This document shows, one piece after another, positions 52,818 through 64,000 of a stretch of 64,000 bases of DNA. Positions within the stretch are counted from its first letter, which is position 1; the number at the start of each line of letters is the position of its first letter. Under the pieces are notes generated by a model. It worked only from the letters and a program-made list of their open reading frames with translations, was not told the DNA's origin and made no database searches. The DNA lies in contig CALQJI020000004.1 of the NCBI GenBank assembly GCA_943330855.2, forward strand, positions 62,001 to 126,000. Direction: 5' to 3'. The translations under genes were made by a program, and so were the position numbers. The DNA comes from Klebsiella pneumoniae (GTDB lineage: Bacteria; Verrucomicrobiota; Verrucomicrobiia; Limisphaerales; SXTU01).

Positions 52818-54740
52818 CCCCTTCCCTTTCAGCCCCTCCTGCAACTCCTCCAACCCGCGCTCCATCTCCCCCTGCTCTGCCAGCGAAAGCGTCACCTGCC
52901 CATACCGCGTCTCGCAAAACGCGGCGGTGACGCGCTCCACCGGCACACGGACCGACGCAGGCTCCTCACGCAACGTGGCAAGGAACTCACCCGGCGTCTC
53001 CTGCGGTCGCCGCACGCGACCGTGACGCGCGAGCAAGCCCAGCATCCGGCCATATGTATCACTCGCGAACCGCGCAGAAACATCCGCAGCGCCTGTTCGT
53101 GACTCATGAGCGCTGCGGACAACCCACCGCCGTTTCAGCCAGACGCCAAAAGCTGCCAGCGCCACAAACCCCAGCAGGAACGGCCCCACCTTGCGCGCCG
53201 CGTCCCACGCGCCTCCGAGACCGTGCGCTGACACCTGGAAGAAATCGCGCTGCATCCCCGCGTCGTAGTTCACGATGTTGAGATACCAAATGACGTCGAG
53301 CGCATCGAGCAGACCGGCGGGATTCCACCCCGGCGGCGGGAGCGAACCGCGCGGCGTGGCGTCGAATGCCAACCAGCCGTGCTCCGCGAAGTGCCCTTCC
53401 ACCCACGCATGAGCGTCGCGTAGCCGAACGTCGCGCCAGCCCGAAAGCCAGTGGCGCTGCCCCGGCACGAAGCCCACCACCACGCGCGCCGGCACACCCT
53501 GCATCCGTAGCAGCAGCGCCATCGCGGAAGCAAACCGCTCGCAGTGGCCGCGCCGCTCGCGCAGCAGAAAATCCTCCAACGCGTTGCGTCGGATCAACTC
53601 CGGCGCGGCCAACTCAAATTTGAACGTGTCACGCAAATGCGCCTCCAGCCGACGCGCCTGCTCGTGGGGGCCGGGCGCGCCCGCGAGGACGCCGTCGAGC
53701 CAGGCGCGAAGTTCCGGCGAGGGCGTGGGATGGGCGAGCAAACGGCTGCGCTGCTCCTCCCGCAGCGGCTCGGCGGGCGGGCGCGGGTTCAGCCAGTATT
53801 CGTAAAGGTTGTTGCCGGAATTCCACATCGCCTCGCAGACCACGACGCCGTGCGCATTGCGGCCCGGGGTGCGGAAGAACCGGCCCGTCACGCGCGCCGG
53901 AGGCCCGTCCGTGGGCAGCACGCGGTTCAAAGCAGTCACGTCTTTCACGCGCACGCGGCGGTGCTTGTGATCGGCGAGCCACGCGGGCGAGGTGTTCGCT
54001 ATCGGCACCCACGGTGGTCCGTTGTCCTGCTTCCACTGACCATCCACAAAGTCCGTCAACGCCGCCATGCGCAGGTAGCCGACTTCGGCCGCCTCGACTT
54101 GGAAGAGCAGCCGACTGGAGCTCGCCTGCCCACCGCGCGACGGATCGAGCACCGAGTCCAACGCCCCACCTTGAGCCCCGCTAGGCAATCGTGCCGCCAG
54201 TGGCGAGCCGAGAAAACCACGCGGCACGAACACAAACACCGCGACCATCACCCCGAAAATCGGGAGCGGAGCAAACCCGAGCCGGGGCAGCTTCATCGGC
54301 GTGCTGGCGAAGGACTCGGCCTCCAGCTCCAGCAGCGCCTTCGGTAAGAGCGCCACCGCCGCGAACAAAATGAGGATGAAGCGGAAGTCCAGCACCACGG
54401 TGCAAGCCACCGCGAGCTGCCCACTCGCGACGATGAGCGAGAAAAGTTTTTCCCGTCGGTCCAGCGGCCGCATCAATCGCAGCAGCTGCAACAACGTCAG
54501 CCCATGCCCCACGGAGAAGTGCGCGTTCACCCCGAACACCGGCGCGAGCTGCCACGCCAACACGCCGCCGAGGACGATGGCCGCGATGTCCACCGTCTGC
54601 CCCAGCTTCACAGGCCGGCGCGGCACCGTCAGGCAAACCACCCACAGCAGCGCATTCAGTAGCGGCATCACCACGTCGTCCCACGACAGCGCCTGGCAAA
54701 TCAGGCCCAGCAGGATGAGTTGGTGGCGGGCGCTCTTCAC
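52812..54740 (-). CDS. TgpA-like membrane transglutaminase (DUF3488 + transglutaminase-like)
   Basis: 642 aa. The N-terminal part has five or so transmembrane helices (DUF3488-type; LLGLICQALSWDDVVMPLLN, VDIAAIVLGGVLAWQLAPVF). A periplasmic transglutaminase-like domain follows with the catalytic triad in RRGHCERFASAMALLLRMQG (Cys), LRDAHAWVEGHF (His) and LAFDATPRG (Asp). Then comes another transmembrane segment (VGPFLLGFVALAAFGVW) and a C-terminal cytoplasmic segment. Its ATG overlaps the DUF58 stop (ATGA, 54737-54740), so the pair is translationally coupled. In many bacteria this pair also has a MoxR ATPase; none is present here. Confidence 0.92.
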   Translation of the reverse strand: MKSARHQLILLGLICQALSWDDVVMPLLNALLWVVCLTVPRRPVKLGQTVDIAAIVLGGVLAWQLAPVFGVNAHFSVGHGLTLLQLLRLMRPLDRREKLFSLIVASGQLAVACTVVLDFRFILILFAAVALLPKALLELEAESFASTPMKLPRLGFAPLPIFGVMVAVFVFVPRGFLGSPLAARLPSGAQGGALDSVLDPSRGGQASSSRLLFQVEAAEVGYLRMAALTDFVDGQWKQDNGPPWVPIANTSPAWLADHKHRRVRVKDVTALNRVLPTDGPPARVTGRFFRTPGRNAHGVVVCEAMWNSGNNLYEYWLNPRPPAEPLREEQRSRLLAHPTPSPELRAWLDGVLAGAPGPHEQARRLEAHLRDTFKFELAAPELIRRNALEDFLLRERRGHCERFASAMALLLRMQGVPARVVVGFVPGQRHWLSGWRDVRLRDAHAWVEGHFAEHGWLAFDATPRGSLPPPGWNPAGLLDALDVIWYLNIVNYDAGMQRDFFQVSAHGLGGAWDAARKVGPFLLGFVALAAFGVWLKRRWVVRSAHESRTGAADVSARFASDTYGRMLGLLARHGRVRRPQETPGEFLATLREEPASVRVPVERVTAAFCETRYGQVTLSLAEQGEMERGLEELQEGLKGKGK

Positions 54741-55864
54741 TCAACTTCCTCCAAGCTGCGCTCGCGATAACACCACACAGCCGCGTCCCGGAAGGTTTCA
54801 CGCGCTAGCTCTCCCGCTGGCAGATACACGCTGACGCTCCGCCCGCGCTGGCGGAGTCGAGCAACGGCCTCGCCCGCAGCGGCGGTGGCCTGCGTGAGCA
54901 CCAGATGCACGGCGCACTTCGCGGAGAGCCGCTCCACCGCACCAAGCAATCGCGCCGCTGACAAACTCTCCGGCGCAACCGGCAGTCGCGCGAGGCGGTC
55001 GAGGATTTCGTGGCCGTCTGCGAAGGGCGGAATTACCTCCGGCTCCAGCGACGCAAGGTCCAGCCACTCGACGTGATGCCCCGCGTCCAGCGCCGCGAAC
55101 ACGAGCGAGCCAGCGGCGCGCACCGCGTCGTCGAAGACTTTCACGTCGCCCGAAGAACCGCAGTCCAGCACGACCGCGACGCGGCCGGACAGCTCTTCAT
55201 CGAACGTCTTCACCATCAGGCCAAGCCCCTTCGCGCTACTGGCCCAGTGGATTTGCCGCAGTGAGTCGCCAGCCCGGTGCGGCCGCACGCCGCTGAACTG
55301 GTCGCCCGCGCCCGTCTGCCGTTGCCCGCGAAACTTCCCGCCCACCATCGCATCGAAACCCGCCGCGCGCGGAGTGGCCATCGGGTAAACCGCCGGATGC
55401 ACCACGACTTCTCCCACGAGTGCCAGCCGCCGCGTGACTTTCACCAAGCCAAACGGGAACGCCGTCACCAGCCGCACTTGCTCATGGGGAAAGACGCCGC
55501 GCCGGTGAAACTGCAATTCAGGGACAACACTCGCGGTCGCGCCCACCGCCAGTTGCGGCAGCTTGAACAAGTCGCCCGCCGCCGACTCCACCGTGACCAG
55601 CGCGACGGCGAAACTGCGGCTGTTGTTACGCACCTGCCACGGCTGGCTCAATCGCTGTCCCTCGACGACATGAGCCGAGCCGGGCGCAGTGACTTCCAGC
55701 CATCGCAGCCCCCGCCACGCCGAGATTAAATTCACCACGAAGCAACCGAGGAGAATCCCCGCCGGCACGAGCAGCAGGCCGGATTGCGAGGTGATGGACG
55801 CGCCGTAGAGCAGCGCAACGATGCCGAGGAAAAGCCAGCCCGCCGGGGTGAGCCGCGCGCTCAT
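54737..55864 (-). CDS. DUF58 domain protein
   Basis: 375 aa. Two transmembrane helices at the N-terminus (GWLFLGIVALLYGASITSQS, LLLVPAGILLGCFVVNLISA). The body has the DUF58 signature GDQFSGVRPHRAGDSLRQIHWASSAKG (split by a short variable stretch), followed by a VWA-like fold (VAVVLDCGSSGDVKVFDDAV). DUF58 proteins work with MoxR AAA ATPases and transglutaminase-like membrane proteins, probably in envelope protein maturation or stress. It is the first gene of the two-gene unit with the transglutaminase. Confidence 0.9.
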   Translation of the reverse strand: MSARLTPAGWLFLGIVALLYGASITSQSGLLLVPAGILLGCFVVNLISAWRGLRWLEVTAPGSAHVVEGQRLSQPWQVRNNSRSFAVALVTVESAAGDLFKLPQLAVGATASVVPELQFHRRGVFPHEQVRLVTAFPFGLVKVTRRLALVGEVVVHPAVYPMATPRAAGFDAMVGGKFRGQRQTGAGDQFSGVRPHRAGDSLRQIHWASSAKGLGLMVKTFDEELSGRVAVVLDCGSSGDVKVFDDAVRAAGSLVFAALDAGHHVEWLDLASLEPEVIPPFADGHEILDRLARLPVAPESLSAARLLGAVERLSAKCAVHLVLTQATAAAGEAVARLRQRGRSVSVYLPAGELARETFRDAAVWCYRERSLEEVE

Positions 55865-55875
55865 GCGCGAAAATC

Positions 55876-56050
55876 TTCTCCCTCACCCGCATCGGGGGAG
55901 AGGGCTGGGGCGAGGGGGCATAGCGTCCAGCAGTTCGAGGGGCCAGAAACGGAAGGGCCGTCTCGCCCACGATGGGCGAATCCGGACGCTGCTCTTGCTC
56001 CGCAGCCCGCCCGCTCACCCAGCCGTCTCCCCCGATGGGAGAGAGGGAAG
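55876..56050. repeat. Inverted-repeat element of CATCGGGGGAGAGGGCTGGG type
   Basis: 55876-55918 and 56013-56050 are inverted copies with several mismatches (CTTCTCCCTCACCCGCATCG against its reverse form). A shorter palindrome CTCGCCCACGATGGGCGA lies between. It fills the gap between the DUF58 start and the TPR gene. Confidence 0.78.
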
Positions 56051-56108
56051 TCGCCTCCGCCCGCCGCCCACCAGCCGTGACCCACCGAGAACAGCGAAGT
56101 AGCCAGCT

Positions 56109-56606
56109 TCACAACTTCAGAATCTCCTCCCGCAACGCCGCGAGGTCGGGGTCATTCAGCGCGAGGTTCTTGATTTCCCCCTTCTCGCCGCGCGCGATGG
56201 CCTTGCGGAGCCATTGGTGAGCCTCGGCCGAGTTGCCGAGCTGGCACGCGTAGCAGGCGAGGTTGTAAGGAATCAGGCTCGCCTCCGGAAATTTCTTCAC
56301 CGCCGGAAGCAGCGCCTCGCGTGCCTCCAGCGTGCGCCGCAGCTCGTGCAGACTGTAGCTGCGGTCCACCCAGCCGGCCATCCGGTCGGGCGCGGCAATC
56401 AGCTCCAACTCCGCGACGCGCAGCGCCTCGTCCCAGTGCAGCTCCGCCGCGTGGACGCGCCACCAGACTTCGAGCACCTCCGGGTGAGCGGCGTTCGCGG
56501 TCGAGACCTGCTGCAGCTCCGCGCGCGCCTCCGCCGCAGTGTTCAACCCCAGCCAGCCGAGTGCCGCGTTCACAAAATGTAGGTCCGGGTAACTCAGCGT
56601 GCTCAT
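56109..56606 (-). CDS. Small TPR-type helical repeat protein
   Basis: 165 aa, no signal peptide. It consists of three to four helical pairs: FVNAALGWLGLNTAAEARAE, HPEVLEVWWRVHAAELHWDE, PDRMAGWVDRSYSLHELRRT and LIPYNLACYACQLGNSAEAHQWLRKAIAR (in two parts). These match tetratricopeptide spacing. Likely a cytoplasmic protein-interaction module; partner unknown. It is divergent from dacB, with 77 bases between. Confidence 0.82.
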   Translation of the reverse strand: MSTLSYPDLHFVNAALGWLGLNTAAEARAELQQVSTANAAHPEVLEVWWRVHAAELHWDEALRVAELELIAAPDRMAGWVDRSYSLHELRRTLEAREALLPAVKKFPEASLIPYNLACYACQLGNSAEAHQWLRKAIARGEKGEIKNLALNDPDLAALREEILKL

Positions 56607-56683
56607 GTCAGAGGCAATTAAACACGACGGCGGCGGTTGGCAAAAAACTTTTCTGTGCGACGGCGGAGGATTAAAACCTCGCC

Positions 56684-58306
56684 ATGCTCATGCAACCACG
56701 CGGCGCGCGACAGAGGTCCAAGGTCCAAGGTCCAAAGCCCAAAGTCCAAAGTCCGGCCCGCCCAAGCCGCCCCCGGCACCTTGGACCTTGGGCTTTGGAC
56801 TTTGGACTTTGGCCCCTCCTCCTGCTGGGTTCCGCGCTCACCCTGTCCGCGGAGCTTCCCACCAACGCCATCCCCACGCTTGTCGCGCTGCGCTCGAATC
56901 TCACCGTGCGCGTTGAGCATCCGCGACTGGCTGCGGCACAGCTCGGCGTCAAAATCATCTCATTGGACACAGGTATAACTCTCTTTGAGCACAACTCCGG
57001 CAAGCTGCTCAAGCCCGCCTCCAACGCCAAGCTCTGCACCGGCGCACTCGCGCTCGACCGCCTCGGGCCGCAGTTCCGCATCCGCACCTCGCTGCTCGCC
57101 GCCGCCCGCCCGAGCGCCGATGGCACGCTCGCGGGAGACTTAACCATTTACGGTCGGGGCGACTTCTCGATGGCCGCGCGATTCAACAGCGGCGACTACT
57201 CGAAGTCGCTGGAGCCGCTCGTCAACGCACTCGCCGCCACCGGCGTGCGACACATCACCGGCGACCTCATCGGCGATGAAAGTTTCTTCCACGGCCCGCC
57301 TTTCGGCAGCGCGTGGACTTGGGACGACTTGAACTACTACTACGGGGCCGAGGTCTCCGCGCTCACGCACGAAGACAACGTCGTGGACCTCGCCTTCAAG
57401 CCCGCTGCCCTGCTGGGCCAGCCAGTCACGCTCACGACCAAGCCCGCCACGCAGTTCCTCCAGTTCATCAACCGCACCACCACCGTCACCAACGGCGGTA
57501 AGCGCAGTCTCGCTCTGCATCGCCCGCTCGCGCAGAGCACAGTCTTCCTCCACGGCTCGCTCCCCGCCGATGACAAGGGCTGGACCGACGCGATGCCCGT
57601 GCCGCGCCCGGCTCAGTGGTTCGTCACGCAGCTCCGCACCGCCCTCGCGCAGCGTGGCATCACCATCGCCGGCCAGCTGCGCACGCGCGATTGGCTCGCC
57701 ACCGAGGCCGCGCCGGTGGATTACTCGAAGTGGGTGGAAATCGCCTTCACCGAGTCGCGCCCCATGAGCGAGCTGGTCGCTCAGATGATGAAGCCTTCGC
57801 AAAATCTCTACGCGCAGTTGCTGCTGCTCCAAGTCGGCGCACGCACGCACAAGCCCGGCCAAACCACGGAGGAGGCGGGACTTGCCGAGCTACAAAAGTT
57901 CCTCGCCGAGGCCGGGGTGAAGCGCGGGACTGCGCTGCTCGAAGAAGGCTCCGGCCTCTCACGCGGTTGCCTGCTCACGCCGGACGCATCGGTCCAACTC
58001 CTCCGCCACATGGAGCAACATCCCGCTGCGGCAACCTTTCGCGCGTCGCTGCCCATCGCGGGCGTGGACGGCACTTTGAAGTCGCGCTTCACCGGCACCG
58101 CCGCCGCGCGCACGGTCCTCGCCAAGACGGGCAGCCTTCGCTACGTCAACAGCCTCTCCGGCCACGTCACCACCGCTGCGAAGGAGCGCCTCGTCTTCAG
58201 CTTCATGCTCAACGCCTACACCGGCACGACGGTGAGCGGCCGCGAGGTGATTGATGAACTCGCGGTGCTGCTGGCGAATTTCAGCGGCAAGTCGGACGGC
58301 CCTTGA
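56684..58306 (+). CDS. dacB: D-alanyl-D-alanine carboxypeptidase/endopeptidase (PBP4 type)
   Basis: 540 aa from the ATG at 56684, with CGGCGGAGGA about 14 bases upstream. Class C penicillin-binding protein with the three active-site boxes: SxxK at 113-116 (PASNAKL), SxN in PSQNLYAQLL, and KTG in LAKTGSLRYVNSLSG. The PBP4 insert domain lies between. It trims peptidoglycan cross-links and side chains in the periplasm. The N-terminus is odd: residues 10-45 are encoded by facing heptamer arrays (56714-56816) and provide the basic n-region and most of the hydrophobic core of the signal peptide (HLGPWALDFGLWPLLLLGSA). Confidence 0.93.
   Translation: MLMQPRGARQRSKVQGPKPKVQSPARPSRPRHLGPWALDFGLWPLLLLGSALTLSAELPTNAIPTLVALRSNLTVRVEHPRLAAAQLGVKIISLDTGITLFEHNSGKLLKPASNAKLCTGALALDRLGPQFRIRTSLLAAARPSADGTLAGDLTIYGRGDFSMAARFNSGDYSKSLEPLVNALAATGVRHITGDLIGDESFFHGPPFGSAWTWDDLNYYYGAEVSALTHEDNVVDLAFKPAALLGQPVTLTTKPATQFLQFINRTTTVTNGGKRSLALHRPLAQSTVFLHGSLPADDKGWTDAMPVPRPAQWFVTQLRTALAQRGITIAGQLRTRDWLATEAAPVDYSKWVEIAFTESRPMSELVAQMMKPSQNLYAQLLLLQVGARTHKPGQTTEEAGLAELQKFLAEAGVKRGTALLEEGSGLSRGCLLTPDASVQLLRHMEQHPAAATFRASLPIAGVDGTLKSRFTGTAAARTVLAKTGSLRYVNSLSGHVTTAAKERLVFSFMLNAYTGTTVSGREVIDELAVLLANFSGKSDGP
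56714..56816. repeat. Facing GGTCCAA / TTGGACC heptamer arrays encoding the dacB signal peptide
   Basis: The left array (56714-56758) has six or so units of RGTCCAA. The right array (56775-56816) carries the reverse complement. Together they can form a stem of about 40 bases at the 5' end of the dacB message, and they are translated in frame. Confidence 0.85.
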
Positions 58307-58314
58307 GCCATCAC

Positions 58315-63036
<4,722 letters not shown>

Positions 63037-63100
63037 GCTGCGCGATGGTGGAAGGCACGCGCGGTGAACTCAAGAACCGGTTGAGTCACGAGGAGGCATG

Positions 63101-63253
63101 GGCCGCGAAAGGGCGCAGAGAGCACAAAGCCGAGCTGCCCGCGAATCCGCGCGAATGAAGCGAGCGCCTCGGCCGCCGGTTTTCATTCGCGACGATTCAC
63201 GTGATTCGAAGGCAGAAGCATTTTCTCTGCGCCCTCTGCGCCCTTTCGCGGCC
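63101..63253. repeat. Nested inverted-repeat element with perfect 20-bp outer arms
   Basis: 63101-63120 (GGCCGCGAAAGGGCGCAGAG) is exactly inverted at 63234-63253. An inner pair GCGAATCCGCGCGAATGAA (about 63141-63159) matches the reverse of TTCATTCGCGACGATTCAC. It occupies the gap between the debranching and GH63 genes, which are divergent. Confidence 0.88.
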
Positions 63254-63321
63254 AATCCCATTTTGGAATTCGGGTTGAACTAGGCGCCCGCCCCTCCCAA
63301 ACTCACGACATAAATTCACTC

Positions 63322-64000
63322 GTGAACGACTCCAAGGAACACCACCGACTCCACGAAGCCCACTCCGACCCCGCCGCGCCGTGGCGCAAGTGGGGGCCTT
63401 ACGTCTCCGAGCGCTCGTGGGCCGGCGTGCGCGAGGATTACAGCGCGGACGGGAACGCCTGGGCTTACTTCCCGCACGACCACGCGCGCTCGCGGGCTTA
63501 CCGCTGGGGCGAGGACGGCATGGCGGCGATTTGCGACCGCTATCAGGTCATGTGCTTCGGCCTCGCGCTGTGGAATGAGCGCGACGCGATTCTCAAGGAA
63601 CGCCTCTTCGGCCTCACGCCCAACGAGGGCAACCACGGCGAGGACGTGAAGGAGTATTACTTCTACCTCGACTCGACGCCGACGCATTCCTACCTCAAGT
63701 GGAACTACAAATACCCGCAGCGCGCCTTCCCGTATCAGGAGCTGATTGACGGCAACCAGCGGCGCGGCCCGGCGGACCGCGAGTTCGAGTTGCTCGACAC
63801 CGGCGCGTTCCACGAAGACCGCTACTTCGACGTGTTCGTCGAGTATGCGAAGGCGGGGCCGGACGACATTTGCATCCGCATCGAGGCCTTCAATCGCGGG
63901 CCGGAAACCGCGCCGTTGCACCTGCTCCCGCACTTGTGGTTCCGCAACCGCTGGGCGTGGGGCGAGGACAAATACCCCGAGCCGCGCATCCACGTCGGCA
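63322..64000 (+). CDS. GH63-like glucosidase (MGH1-type), N-terminal 226 codons
   Basis: Starts at a GTG at 63322 and runs off the right edge. The N-terminus [20 protein letters not shown] and [20 protein letters not shown], followed by [20 protein letters not shown] and [20 protein letters not shown], is the characteristic opening of the bacterial glucosidases related to mannosyl-oligosaccharide glucosidase. The beta-sandwich segment continues with [20 protein letters not shown] and [20 protein letters not shown]. The catalytic (alpha/alpha)6 part lies beyond the window. Location beside the debranching enzyme suggests a role in alpha-glucan turnover. No signal peptide is visible, so it is probably cytoplasmic. 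Confidence 0.85.
   Translation, partial: MNDSKEHHRLHEAHSDPAAPWRKWGPYVSERSWAGVREDYSADGNAWAYFPHDHARSRAYRWGEDGMAAICDRYQVMCFGLALWNERDAILKERLFGLTPNEGNHGEDVKEYYFYLDSTPTHSYLKWNYKYPQRAFPYQELIDGNQRRGPADREFELLDTGAFHEDRYFDVFVEYAKAGPDDICIRIEAFNRGPETAPLHLLPHLWFRNRWAWGEDKYPEPRIHVG

Overview
The window reads as chromosomal DNA from an uncultured, GC-rich member of the Verrucomicrobiota (PVC superphylum). The call rests on content. There are three DUF1549/PVC-type heme-binding (CxxCH) giants plus two smaller CxxCH proteins, a prepilin with the long [21 protein letters not shown] N-terminus, a DUF4912 protein, and a 51-aa protein that looks like the Chlamydiae/Verrucomicrobia small basic protein family. Gene density is high and coding strands are mixed. 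I see no rRNA, tRNA, CRISPR array, prophage or antibiotic-type gene cluster.

Layout. 1-8.6 kb: 5' part of a DUF1549 cytochrome-domain protein, an aldo/keto reductase, an RhlE-like DEAD-box helicase, a WD40/coiled-coil/cytochrome protein, a zinc-ribbon/TM/cytochrome protein and a SUMF1-type protein. 8.7-13.5 kb: elongation factor P, a FtsB/DivIC-like protein, a TPR protein, an acyl-CoA desaturase and a Gfo/Idh/MocA oxidoreductase. 13.6-21.4 kb: a complete DUF1549/DUF1553 protein, tyrS, a membrane spermidine-synthase-like protein, a cysteine desulfurase, a prepilin-like protein and a small lipoprotein. 21.5-31 kb: a 1473-aa SGNH/propeller/HEAT/cytochrome protein, fabD, a cupin, an N-acyl-D-amino-acid deacylase, a second fatty acid desaturase and a translationally coupled NYN-OST-HTH protein. 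31-43 kb: a secreted PPC-domain protein, nuoB, nuoA, pyrF, a 1233-aa PVC heme protein, a PQQ-type propeller, an RsuA/RluB pseudouridine synthase and the small basic protein. 43.2-44.2 kb: a decayed insertion sequence. 44.3-58.3 kb: a DUF4912 protein, a second PQQ-type propeller, an MscS channel with a cyclic-nucleotide-type domain, an MFS transporter, an M20 peptidase, a DUF58/transglutaminase pair, a TPR protein and a PBP4-type DD-carboxypeptidase. 58.3-64 kb: a GH13-GH133 glycogen debranching fusion and the start of a GH63-type glucosidase.

Functional themes. Envelope and periplasm genes dominate: secreted heme/propeller proteins, DacB, FtsB-like, transglutaminase/DUF58 and MscS. Next come lipid metabolism (two unrelated desaturases, FabD) and glycogen/alpha-glucan breakdown (debranching enzyme plus GH63). 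Housekeeping genes (tyrS, efp, pyrF, nuoA/nuoB) are scattered singly or in pairs, not in classical operons.

The most unusual signal is not a protein. About twenty short repeat elements are spread through the window, roughly one per 3-4 kb. They are of two related kinds: tandem arrays of 7-bp units, often as facing inverted pairs, and 75-170-bp nested palindromes with arms of about 18-30 bp that recur between loci. Several sit inside open reading frames without breaking them, adding extra peptide to a DUF1549 protein, a PVC heme protein, the debranching enzyme and the signal peptide of DacB. No recognisable mobilising enzyme for them lies in the window. The functional reading of these elements is inference; the repeats themselves are directly visible.
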